Of a DNA stretch of 64,000 nucleotides, positions 1 to 9,700 are shown one piece after another (within the stretch, counting starts at the first letter, position 1; each line of letters begins with the position of its first letter). Source of the DNA: JANXQG01 sp963775975. GTDB lineage: Bacteria; Planctomycetota; Planctomycetia; Pirellulales; Thermoguttaceae. The notes beneath the pieces are model-generated. The model saw only the letters and a program-made list of their open reading frames with translations, ran no database searches and was not told where the DNA came from. The translations under genes were made by a program, and so were the position numbers. The DNA lies in contig CAVZKX010000003.1 of NCBI GenBank assembly GCA_963775975.1, positions 1,364,001 through 1,428,000 on the forward strand, given 5' to 3'.

Positions 1-1700
1 TCGGTGGCGACCGTCGAACCGTTGATCGTGACTTCCGAGTGCGTCTCGCCAAGGCCGATCCGCGGGAACAACTCCAGGCCCCAGCGGTTCCGCTGGAACT
101 CGAACTTCATGCCCAGCTCGCCACCGTTGAAATTGTTCTTCGCACGGAATCGGTCGTCGATGGCGAAGGCCTCGGTGCCGGTGACATCCGTTCCCGGCAC
201 GATGCCGGCCGTCGTGGTCAGCCGTTCCGAGATGCCGAGCGTGTCTTCCAGGTCGAGGTATCGATAGCCGGCAGTGAAGATCGCTCGATAACGGTCGTGA
301 TAGGTCTCGCAGCCGCATTCGTCGGTCCAGCATCCGTCCTGCCGGCAAAGGGTAACGAGGAAGCGCGCCGCCCCGCCGTTGAAGTGCGTGACGGCGGCGA
401 CGTCGATCGTTCCGTCCAGGCTGTTGGCGTTGCCGCGAGGAAACGCCACCAGTTCGGCACGCGGTGCGAACGGCGTCTGAGACGCGTCGTTAAACGGCCG
501 GGCGATAATCGTGCTGCCGTCGGACCACTGATGGAAGTTGAATTCCTCATCGCCGAGGTTCAGGAATTCGGCCTCGAAGCCCAAAGTGGCGCAGCGATTC
601 AACCACATTCCGGCCTGGAAGCGGAAGCCGCTCCGCGAGTCGTCGTCAAGCAGTCCGTCGCCACAAAGCACGACAGTGCCGGGCTGGCCGAGCGCCCCGG
701 GATGCGCGTCGTTGATCGATCCTTGGGTCACCAGGGCCGGGACGCTCGTGCCCTTCTCTGTCCACAAAAGATAATCGGCTTTTGCCCAGATGCCCGTCGG
801 ACCCCACATGAACAGCGGGCAGCGCGGTCCCCAGCAGGCATCGTAATCATCAGTGCAGGTGTTGCATGGCTGGCCGCACGGTGCGCTGCCGCAGTCGCCG
901 CCGCACGATGCGTCGCCGCCCATTGAGCCTTCGACCATCTGGCCTTCGACCATCGGGCCTTGCATCATGGGACCTTGCGAGATCATCGGAACGCGCTCCA
1001 TCGACGGGCCGGGATCGGCCATCGGCTCCGGAGCGCTGCGAACCATGCGGGTTGTGGTCCCATTAGGTGCGGGGACCGACTCTTGATAGGCGGTCATCCG
1101 CCCGCCGACATTCCGCATACGTCGAGGCGCGGGGCGGCGAACGGGGGCCGGATTGGGCTGAGCCTGATTATTGTCATTCTCGGCGGCCGCCTGAGGATTG
1201 AGGACGACCTCGCGGATTGGCATCGGCCGGGCGGCCGGCTCGTTCGCCCTTTCGTCTTGCGAATGAGCAGTCCTGGCTTCCCAGCCAGACGCCGGCGCTA
1301 CAGTATTCGGCGCGTCGTGATGCTGCTCCTCGCCCGCCGCGGCCGTCGGCACTGCGGACTGCTCGCCGCCGACCGCGAACTTATCGCAGGTCGTAATGGG
1401 CATTTCGCCGCCCGGGAGGGTACGAACCGTGCCATGCAGATTGACCTGCTGTCCGACGCTCGCTTCTAAATCGACGCCCGGTCCGGCGGCGATATAGCTT
1501 TGGACCACGCCAAACTGATTTAGCAGGTAATAGGGGGCGGTGCCGTTCTGGCTGGCCGCGTTGCGGTAGAGCTTGCCGCTAACGGTCGATCCGCCGCTGT
1601 CATCCGAGGCGGGCTTCCAGTCAGCCGCAAACGCTGCGTCTTCTACAGCGAAAGTTAATAGTCCGAGAGCTACGACGAGAGCAAACTGTTGCCGGTTCAC
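1..1700 (-). CDS. BBP7-family outer membrane beta-barrel protein (3' end cut by window)
   Basis: The frame stays open from a GTG at 1698-1700 to the left edge (about 566 codons, no stop reached). An AAGGG-type ribosome site lies 8 bases before the GTG. Seen: an N-terminal signal peptide ending near AAFAADW; a short domain with KLYRNAASQNGTAPYYLL; a Pro/Asn-rich linker; a Met/Gly-rich stretch with repeats of QGPM and VEGQM; a cysteine-rich block (about nine Cys in 40 residues); then a segment with FMWGPTGIWAKADYLLW followed by alternating barrel-like strands with Gly and aromatic residues. The KADYLLW block starting a barrel is typical of the planctomycetal BBP7 family, so an outer-membrane location is inferred. 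The substrate is unknown. The C-terminal strands lie outside the window. Family is fairly sure, function is not. Confidence 0.8.
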   Translation of the reverse strand, partial: MNRQQFALVVALGLLTFAVEDAAFAADWKPASDDSGGSTVSGKLYRNAASQNGTAPYYLLNQFGVVQSYIAAGPGVDLEASVGQQVNLHGTVRTLPGGEMPITTCDKFAVGGEQSAVPTAAAGEEQHHDAPNTVAPASGWEARTAHSQDERANEPAARPMPIREVVLNPQAAAENDNNQAQPNPAPVRRPAPRRMRNVGGRMTAYQESVPAPNGTTTRMVRSAPEPMADPGPSMERVPMISQGPMMQGPMVEGQMVEGSMGGDASCGGDCGSAPCGQPCNTCTDDYDACWGPRCPLFMWGPTGIWAKADYLLWTEKGTSVPALVTQGSINDAHPGALGQPGTVVLCGDGLLDDDSRSGFRFQAGMWLNRCATLGFEAEFLNLGDEEFNFHQWSDGSTIIARPFNDASQTPFAPRAELVAFPRGNANSLDGTIDVAAVTHFNGGAARFLVTLCRQDGCWTDECGCETYHDRYRAIFTAGYRYLDLEDTLGISERLTTTAGIVPGTDVTGTEAFAIDDRFRAKNNFNGGELGMKFEFQRNRWGLELFPRIGLGETHSEVTINGSTVAT

Positions 1701-2093
1701 AGTTATTTCCCTTGCAAAAAGGAGGTAATGTAGGTTGCGTATTGCCCGTTAAAATCATTTCCATTGCCCCCAATAGGAAAACTCGCAGCATCCTTTATCG
1801 TCTGCACGACCGGCAAACTCGAAACAATCTACGCAAATTAAAGAATTCTTGATAATGGCCTATCCGACAAGGCAATATGCGTCGTTTAGATAAGCTTGTG
1901 TCGGGTTGCAGCGATGTTCAGCGCCGCAATCGCCACCCGACGCGTCACCGAGCGGAGAATAAAAGCCTTAAGCGCGAGCGAAGTGGAGCTTCCCACGAAC
2001 GATACAAGCCCGACGCGCGAGCGAGGTGGGGATCAACCGCTAATCGTACCCTCTGGCAGAGGCCTCGATGTTACACAAAGTCCTTGGGCGACC
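1701..2093. other. Spacer upstream of the BBP7 gene; coding-like repeat text, no gene
   Basis: I see no supported gene here. About 1,960-2,040 holds a stretch that translates on the plus strand as ELPTNDTSPTRERGG, a phrase I recognise from many planctomycete spacers; it is read as an interspersed repeat rather than a protein. The BBP7 promoter should lie in 1,701-1,860, but no convincing -35/-10 pair was found. Confidence 0.4.
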
Positions 2094-2322
2094 CATCCAG
2101 CTTGCTGGATGGTGAAGGAGGTTGGACAGCTAACCAACAAGAGCGAGCGAAAAAAAACTCCATCCGGCTTGCCGGATGGTGAATTAGGCTGCCCAGCTAT
2201 CCTGGCGTCGCGCCAAAGCCCGACAGCCTTCTTCACCATCCACCAAGGTGGATGGGGTCGTGTGCAATTTGGCTTTTCCACTTTAGCCATTCAACCTTGT
2301 TCACCATCCGGCAAGCCGGATG
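2094..2322. repeat. Four 18-bp palindromes, two direct and two inverted
   Basis: Palindromes of the form CATCC(N)GGATG occur at 2094-2111, 2161-2178, 2237-2254 and 2305-2322. The first two are followed by GTGAA and the last two are preceded by TTCAC, so the set is two copies forward and two copies reverse. The stems are perfect (for example CATCCGGC with GCCGGATG) and bases change in pairs between copies (CAGC, CGGC, CACC), which keeps each stem intact. This resembles REP-like elements. Confidence 0.8.
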
Positions 2323-2339
2323 GGTCCGGAGATGCATGA

Positions 2340-3213
2340 AACAACGAGCGCAGAGGCTCAGGGTGAGGGCATGTATCTGGGCGAGCGGACTACTCTTGCT
2401 GCGCCATCGCATTCATGCCTGGCGATTCACGGATGCCGGACCGCACGATCGTGCCCGCCACGGGTGGCCCAGGCCGAATCTCAAAATCGACAAACTCCTC
2501 GTCATCGGCCACTGGCGGCTCCTAATACATAGATCTGTCCGGTCGGATGGTAACAATTCTACAAGTCAAAGTAGAAAACGCCGGTCTGACCCCGGTGGCC
2601 CCCGGTGGCCCCCGATGCCCCGCAAATCGCCGGCTCGAAGCCGAACCGCCGCGGCATGCGGGCACAATGCGTCCGCGCCGCAACACAACTCCGTTGGCGT
2701 TGAGAATGGTTTGGACGGTTTCCCAGGGTAGGTTGCTCGTTCCTCGCACCAACCCAGGGCTAGAGGACATATCCCCGTTGGGGATCGAGAGCCGGTGGCA
2801 TTGAATTTCGTCAGGGCTTTGCGCAAAGCTTACGCCCTCACGCTGAATGGGCACGTTGCCGGTCGTAATGAATCCCAACGGGATTCTGTCCGAGAGCCCA
2901 AGGTTCGCCGGCGGAACGACGGCCTACCTTGGGAACGTTGCCCGACGAAATAGATCAACCCCAACGCGGGTTGTTTCCCGGGGGGCGTCGAATGGAGCGC
3001 GTGGCCCACCAATTCGGTTCAACTCATGGTGGGTCTTCGTCGAACTCGACCGCACCCTACGGGCAAGAAAAACGGCGGAGTTGCGATATGTCATAAATGA
3101 CCCCGAAAATTCTTTAAGTCCTTGGCCTACAAGGGCTTCGGAACAATCCGAAAAGAATTCTTCCATTTTCGCATAGCGCATCTAGCAATATATATATGGG
3201 AGTGCGTACAAGA
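2340..3213. other. Coding-like intergenic debris, no supported gene
   Basis: Several overlapping open frames on both strands run through this stretch, but none has a convincing ribosome site or a recognised domain. Phrases such as PRFAGGTTAYLGNV (plus) and LVRGTSNLPWETVQTI (minus, about 2,700-2,790) resemble repeat-derived translations common in planctomycete spacers. Short tracts of CCCCGGTGGC repeat near 2,590-2,625. I call no gene. Confidence 0.4.
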
Positions 3214-3444
<231 letters not shown>

Positions 3445-3605
3445 GGGGATGAAAGGATGAAGGCGGAAGGATGAAAACGGAAATGTTCAATGTACAAGGT
3501 TCAATGTTCAAAATCCCCAAATCCCAAATTCCCCAAGACCGCATCCTGTTCAATCCGCGTTTCATCCGTGGCCCCGTCCGGCTTTCGTGTGTTTCGTGTA
3601 TTTCG
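3445..3605. repeat. Degenerate heptamer tracts following the 33-copy array
   Basis: Straight after the main array come imperfect 7-base tracts of other sequence: AAGGATG-type at about 3,452-3,480, AATGTTC-type at about 3,482-3,510 and AAATCCC-type at about 3,511-3,538. A TTCGTGTGTTTCGTGTATTT tract with 9-base spacing follows at about 3,585-3,607. The AAGGATG type recurs at 53,061-53,144. Confidence 0.65.
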
Positions 3606-3654
3606 TGGTTTATAAATACAATAAAGAAGTGAAAAGAAGTGTTTACATGAGATC

Positions 3655-3724
3655 CTATGAGTTTCTATGCATTCCTATGCGCTTTCTATGCGATTCCTAT
3701 GACGTTTCTATACAGTTTCTATAT
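3655..3724. repeat. Seven CTAT motifs at 10-11 bp spacing
   Basis: CTAT starts at 3655, 3665, 3675, 3686, 3697, 3708 and 3719, each usually preceded by TT(C/T). The mean spacing is about 10.7 bases, close to one turn of B-DNA. The tract is AT-rich and lies 0.7 kb upstream of the S41 protease gene. Confidence 0.6.
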
Positions 3725-3740
3725 AGATTTGGCGCGGTTT

Positions 3741-4289
3741 TTCATTAAACGCACGCCGCTTTCCGCGGGAATTGGCAACATGAGGCCTTCAAACAAAAAA
3801 ATTGCGGGCACTCGTCGCGACCATCCGTTACCTGCCGCTTCCAAGCCGGATCAAAGCAGTTTCAAAGATGATTTCCATTAAACACATATCGTTTGCCGCG
3901 AGAAAAGCATTGTCGAACGCCTTTTCCGGAAGCCCGTTGTTTTTGACCGTCGCCCGAGCAATCTGCACCACTTGCGCAACACCCACAACCTTTGAGGGAG
4001 CTAGCGACACCTGTAAAGCAGCGCTGCAAAGCCTTTGCCCGTATGGCCTTACGACGACACAGCCGGGGCGCAACAGCGGCAACTAAACGCGAAGGCGTTG
4101 CGCGTCACGCAGCCGAGGCAATCGAAGGCAATCGCGGGCGGCGCTGACTGCTGGGCGAATCTCGCAACGCAGGAAACGGTTCGTCAAGGTAACTATGAGA
4201 GTGGGAGGATACGATTGGCTCGGCCAAACTGAGATACTGAAGCTCCAACAGCTCGATTTCGGCCGCAATCCATCCAGCGCGGTTTCACC
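3741..4289. other. Spacer with nothing recognised
   Basis: Short frames on both strands (for example minus-strand 3828-4082) have no start signal or domain that I can identify, and codon use is unconvincing. Possibly the remnant of a lost gene. Confidence 0.35.
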
Positions 4290-4318
4290 TTGTTTAATCC
4301 ACGTGAGCCCGATAATAT
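4290..4318 (+). promoter_or_regulatory. Putative sigma70-type promoter of the S41 protease
   Basis: TTGTTT at 4290-4295 and TAATAT at 4313-4318 are separated by exactly 17 bases. Transcription would start near 4325, leaving a leader of about 110 bases. It is inferred from consensus match only. Confidence 0.35.
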
Positions 4319-4435
4319 GAACAGATTACGCCAATAATTCGGCCGGCTCGGAAGAACGCTGATTCCAGTTTTGGATAGGGCTCGTTTAGCTTCCGGCCGT
4401 TCGCGATAAAAAAACCCACTTTTGAGGTCCAAAGA

Positions 4436-6524
4436 ATGGTCTTAATGTTCCGATCGGTTGTTCGCCGGCACGTTGTCGGCCTTACGGCTTTCTGCCTATT
4501 CGCCGCAGCCACCTTGGCTTCGCAAGCGGCCCGGCTGACTAATCCCAGCCCGAACGACCGACATGTCGCCCTGGCCGTCACTTCGCTTTTGAAGAATGAA
4601 CATCTTCGCCGCCATCCGCTGAGTGCGCAAGATTCCGAGCGGTGTTTCAAGACGTTCCTCAAGGAACTCGATCCAATGAAGATGTACTTCTACCAGAGCG
4701 ACTACGACGAGTTCGCCAAGAGCAAGGACGACCTTGCCGAAGCGATCCGCAAGGGCGACATCTCATTTGCCTACACCGTCTATAACCGCTTCCTCGACCG
4801 CATCGACGAGCGGGTGAAGATGATCGATAAGATCCTGGCCGGCAAGCAGGACTTTACCATTGACGAGGACTTGATCGTCGATAAGGACTCCATCCAGTAT
4901 GCCAAGACGCCGGACGAGGCCTACGACCGTTGGCGGAAGCGCATCAAATACGACCTGTTGCTTTTGAAGGCCGAAAAGGCCGACGGCAAGGCCGAAAAGA
5001 CCGCCGACACCAGCGACGGCAAAACGCCCGAACAGCGGCTATCGCAGCGCTACCACAGCTTCGCCAAGCGGATGGGCCAGACCGACGATCAGGAGTTGCT
5101 GGAAATGTATCTCACCAGCCTGACGACGGCTTTCGATCCGCATACGACTTACATGGCGCCGGCGTCGGTCGAGAATTTCGAGATCATGATGCAGTTGAAG
5201 CTCGAAGGCATCGGCGCTTCGCTGCAAGGCGTCGACGGGTACACCGTCGTCAAGAAGATCATTCCCGGCGGCGCGGCGGAGAAGGAAAAGGAACTCAAGC
5301 TGGAAGACAAGATCATCGCCGTAGGTGAAGGCGATTCGGGCGAGCTGGTCGACGTGGTCGATATGAAGCTCAACGACGTGGTGAAGATGATCCGCGGCAA
5401 GCGCGGCACCGTCGTCCGCTTGCAAGCGATTTCGCTCAAGGACCCCAAGCCGCACATCGTCAAGATCACCCGCGAGGAAATTCGAACTCAAGGACAGCGA
5501 AGCGCGGGGCGAAGTCTTCGACGCCGGCCACAAGAGCGACGGCAAGCCCTACCGCGTGGGCGTGATCAATCTGCCCAGCTTCTACATGGACATGGAAGGC
5601 GCCCGGCACGGCGATCCCAATTACAAGAGCACGACCCGCGACGTCCGCCAAATCCTCGAAGGGTTCAAGCAAAAAGGGGTGGACGCGGTCGTCATGGACT
5701 TGCGGACCAACGGCGGCGGCTCGCTCAGTGAAGCCATCACGCTCACAGGGCTTTTCCTCAAGGAGGGTCCCGTGGTCCAAGTCAAAGGCCCCGAAGGCCC
5801 GGCGCAGTGCTATGACGACCACCATCCGGGAATTGAATGGAGCGGCCCGCTGGTCGTGGTCATCAGCAAGTTCAGCGCCAGCGCCAGCGAGATCTTCGCC
5901 GGTGCAATCCAGGACTACAATCGCGGCCTGATCGTGGGCGACACCTCGACCCACGGCAAGGGCACCGTGCAAAGCCTGCTGAACCTGGGCGAACAGTTGT
6001 TCCGCGTTCCCAACCCGCCGAAGATGGGCGAGTTGAAGATCACGATCCAGCAGTTCTACCGGCCCGGCGGCGACAGCACACAGTTGCGCGGCGTGGTGTC
6101 GGACATCGAGCTGCCGTCGCTGAGTTCGCATTTCAAGGACATCAGCGAGGCCGACCTCGACTATCCCCTGCCCTTCGATCACGTGGAGGCGCAGCCGTTC
6201 ACGAAGTTCGATGAGGTGAACCCGGCGCTGGTGAACCAGCTCAAGCGGCTATCGGCCGCTCGGGTCTCCGCATCGGATAAGTTCAAGAAGGTCGAGCGGA
6301 ATATCGAGCGATACAAGGAGCAGGTCGCGAAGAAGTCGGTCACGCTCAACGAGGCCAAGTTCCTCAAGGAGCGCGCCGAGACGAACGCCGACAAGGAAGA
6401 GGAAAAGGCGATCGAAAAACTGAGCGAGAACCCGTCGGGCATCGAGCGCGACTACTATCTCGACGAAGTGCTGAACATCGTCAACGATTACATCAATCAG
6501 ATGCAAGTCGCCAAGGCGGGCTAA
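4436..6524 (+). CDS. prc: Tail-specific protease, S41 family (Prc/CtpA), with one frameshift
   Basis: A periplasmic serine protease that trims or degrades proteins from their C-terminus. About 695 residues once the frame is repaired, close to E. coli Prc (682). Seen in order: signal peptide (residues 1-32), an alpha-helical N-terminal domain with DRWRKRIKYDLL, a PDZ domain (about 243-330, GIGASLQGVDGYTVVKKI), and the S41 catalytic core with FSASASEIFAG (nucleophile Ser) and HGKGTVQ (general-base Lys about 26 residues later). The C-terminal tail carries charged helices. The frame changes near 5481, where an extra T in GAAATTCG splits it into 4436-5731 and 5556-6524; removing that base restores EEIELKDSEARGEVF. 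It stands alone and ends in a strong terminator. Family call is sure. Confidence 0.9.
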
Positions 6525-6566
6525 GCGCCCGCAATGTAGCAGGCACGCTCCGCGTGCCTTCCGCTC

Positions 6567-6598
6567 AACGCCCGGCCGCGAACTGGCCGGGCGTTTTT
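6567..6598 (+). terminator. Rho-independent terminator after the S41 protease
   Basis: A GC-rich stem (CGCCCGGCC with GGCCGGGCG, loop GCGAACT) is followed by GTTTTTCATTTT. A separate small palindrome, AGGCACGC-TCC-GCGTGCCT, lies just upstream at about 6,541-6,559 and belongs to the REP-like elements of this genome. Confidence 0.85.
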
Positions 6599-6628
6599 CA
6601 TTTTATACCGTTTAATCCGGCAAAATCC

Positions 6629-6657
6629 TTGCCCGTTAAATGTGCGCGTGTTATAAT
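6629..6657 (+). promoter_or_regulatory. Putative sigma70-type promoter of PEP-CTERM protein 1
   Basis: TTGCCC (6629-6634), a 17-base spacer and a perfect TATAAT (6652-6657). The predicted start near 6664 leaves a 130-base leader before the GTG at 6795. Confidence 0.6.
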
Positions 6658-6794
6658 CCCGAAACGCGGAACCACTGAGGTATATCCCGCGCGAGGGTTG
6701 TTTTTTCAGTCTTAGAACGTGGCGAGCGTTGGCCTTTCTCTTTCTCGGTGTCGGTCACAAGTTGTGACTAACGTCATGCTTTAAGGGCGACATT

Positions 6795-9700
6795 GTGCGA
6801 TCACTTTTCCAAGTTATATCACAGACGAGTCTACTGTTGACAGTTGGAATTGTTTTCGTTCTTGTCGTTCCGCAGTCCGCCTCCTGCGCGATCCAGTCGT
6901 GGCAAGTTCCATCGGGCGACTGGTCGATCGACACGAACTGGTCCGGCAATGTACCAGCCGGCGGCGACGACGCTTTCATCTCCAACGGCGGCACGGCGGC
7001 GATCACACTGCCCGGCGCGACGTGCAATACGCTCTCGCTGGGCGATGCCGCTGCGAGCACGGGCTTCATGCAGATGATTGATGGGAGCCTCTCCGTCAAC
7101 CAGTCTCTGCTCGTTGGCGATTCAGGCGCCGGGATTTTCATGCAATCGGGTGGAACGCATTCCGCGAGTTCCGTTCTGTACCTTGGATACAGTTCCGGCG
7201 GCAGCGGAAGCTATAACCTGAGTGGCGGCTCGCTTTCGACAGTTCAGGCCATAATTGGCGAAGATGGCTCCGGGGGATTCACGCAATCCGGCGGAACGCA
7301 TACGACAGGCGAATTGGTTCTTGGCGATTTTCCAGGCGGCAACGGCACGTATGGACTCGGCGATAGCGGCCTCCTCGTTACGACGTACAACGATTACATT
7401 GGCAACCACGGTACCGGTAGTTTCCAGCAATCGGGCGGAACGCATCAGGCGACGGATCTGTATCTGGCCAATGCAGTCGGCAGCAGCGGAACTTATAACC
7501 TTAGCGGCGGCAGCCTATTGGCGACAGGCTATGAACACATCGGTTACTCCGGAACCGGCACATTCACGCAGTCCGGCGGCACACATGCCGTGGGCGGCGA
7601 CCTTTATCTTGGATACCAAGGCGGCAGCGCAGGAGGCTATAACCTCAGCGGCAGCGGTTTGCTCACGGTCGGCGGTCAGGAGTTCATCGGTAACTTGGGC
7701 AGCGGCAGCTTCACGCAGTCGGGCGGAACGCACTCGGTAGCGGATGAGCTGTTCCTCGGAGTCGGGAACGGATTCACTGCCCTCGGCAACGGAACATATA
7801 CCTTAAGCGGCGGGCAGCTAGCCGCGCGCGAGGAATCGATCGGCGAATCCGGAACCGGCACTTTCACCCAGTCCGGCGGAACGGATACCATGTCGTCCGA
7901 TCTTTCGCTGGGAACTTTCTTCGTCGGCAACGGGACATATATCCTCACGGGCAGCGGGCAACTTTCCGAACCCGCCTTGTATGTCGGGTATTACGGAACG
8001 GGCAGCTTCACACAGACGGGCGGGACGAATTCCGTTGCCAACGGGTTGACAATTGCCGCCGAAAATCGCGGCGTCGGCCTTGTCTCCTCGGGATCCTACA
8101 ATCTCAGTGGGAGCGGTTTGCTCACGGTTGGCGGTCTGGAGCGCATCGGCAACTACGGCAACGGTAACTTCACGCAGTCTGGCGGAACGCACTCGGTAGC
8201 GGATGAGCTGTTCCTCGGAGTCGGGAACGGCTTCACTGCCCTCGGCAACGGAACATATACCTTAAGCGGCGGCCAGCTTGCCACGCGCGAGGAATCGATC
8301 GGCGAATCCGGAACCGGCACGTTCACGCAGTCCAGCGGAACGAATACCATGTCGTCCGATCTTTCGCTGGGAACTTTCTTTGTCGGCAACGGGACGTATA
8401 TCCTCACGGGCAGTGGGCAACTTTCCGAACCCGCCTTGTATGTCGGGTATTACGGAACGGGCAGCTTCACACAGACGGGCGGGACGAATTCCGTTGCCAA
8501 CGGGTTGACAATTGCCGCCGAAAATCGCGGCGTCGGCCTTGTCTCCTCGGGATCCTACAATCTCAGTGGGAGCGGTTTGCTCACGGTTGGCGGTCTGGAG
8601 CGCATCGGCAACTACGGCAACGGTAACTTCACGCAGTCTGGCGGAACGCACTCGGTAGCGGATGAGCTGTTCCTCGGAGTCGGGAACGGCTTCACTGCCC
8701 TCGGCAACGGAACATATACCTTAAGCGGCGGCCAGCTTGCCACGCGCGAGGAATCGATCGGCGAATCCGGAACCGGCACGTTCACGCAGTCCAGCGGAAC
8801 GAATACCATGTCGTCCGATCTTTCGCTGGGAACTTTCTTTGTCGGCAACGGGACGTATATCCTCACGGGCAGTGGGCAACTTTCCGAACCCGCCTTGTAT
8901 GTCGGTTACTACGGCAGCGGCAGCTTCATGCAAACCGGCGGGACGAATTCCGTCTCACGCGGATTGATAATAGCCGCCGAAAATCGCGGCGTCGGCCTAG
9001 TTTCCTCGGGAACCTACAACCTCAACGGCGGCCTGCTGCTTCTTTCCGGCTCCGGTGTCGGCACTCCCGGTGCGACTCCGGGCTTGACGCAGGGCCTCGG
9101 CAGCGCCACGTTCAACTTCGGCGGCGGCACGCTGGGGCGCTCAATGCTTGGTCGTCGTCGATGAACATGAACCTCACCGGCATCGGCGGCAACGCCACCG
9201 TCGATACTACCGGCGGCGACATCATGCTTTCCGGAAACCTTGCCGGCGGCCGCGGATTGACCAAGGTCGGCTCGGGTACGCTAAGTTTGTCCGGCGCCCT
9301 CAACGTGGGCTTCGTCCAATTGATCGATGGCGGCCTCTCCATCAGCCAACCTCTGGTCGTCGACAATGTAGGTGTCGGAAGTTTCACGCAGTCGGGCGGA
9401 ACAAACACGGTGGCCGATCATCTGGTCGTAGGGAACTACGGCAGCGGAACCTACGATCTCAGCGGAAGCGGGCTGCTTTCCGCCCATCACGAGTTTATCG
9501 GCAACGCCGGGACCGGAATCTTCACGCAGTCCAATGGAACGAATGCGATGAGCTCCTACCTCAATATCGGCAACCTCGCCGGCGGCGTGGGAATCTATAA
9601 CCTCAGCGATGGTCTGCTCACGGTCGTCTCCGAGGAGAATGTGGGCAACGCTGGGAATGGCACGTTCAACCAGTCGGGCGGAACGAATCGGGCGGACAAC

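Noticed and set aside
39..926. Long plus-strand frame of 295 codons
   Set aside because: Antisense shadow of the BBP7 gene, whose minus-strand translation has a signal peptide and barrel motifs.
2522..2878. 118-codon minus-strand frame in the large spacer
   Set aside because: Composed of recurring planctomycete spacer phrases; no ribosome site or family.
5470..5500. Programmed ribosomal frameshifting in the S41 protease
   Set aside because: No slippery heptamer or following structure is evident, and many unrelated genes in the window carry similar single-base shifts, which points to sequence errors.
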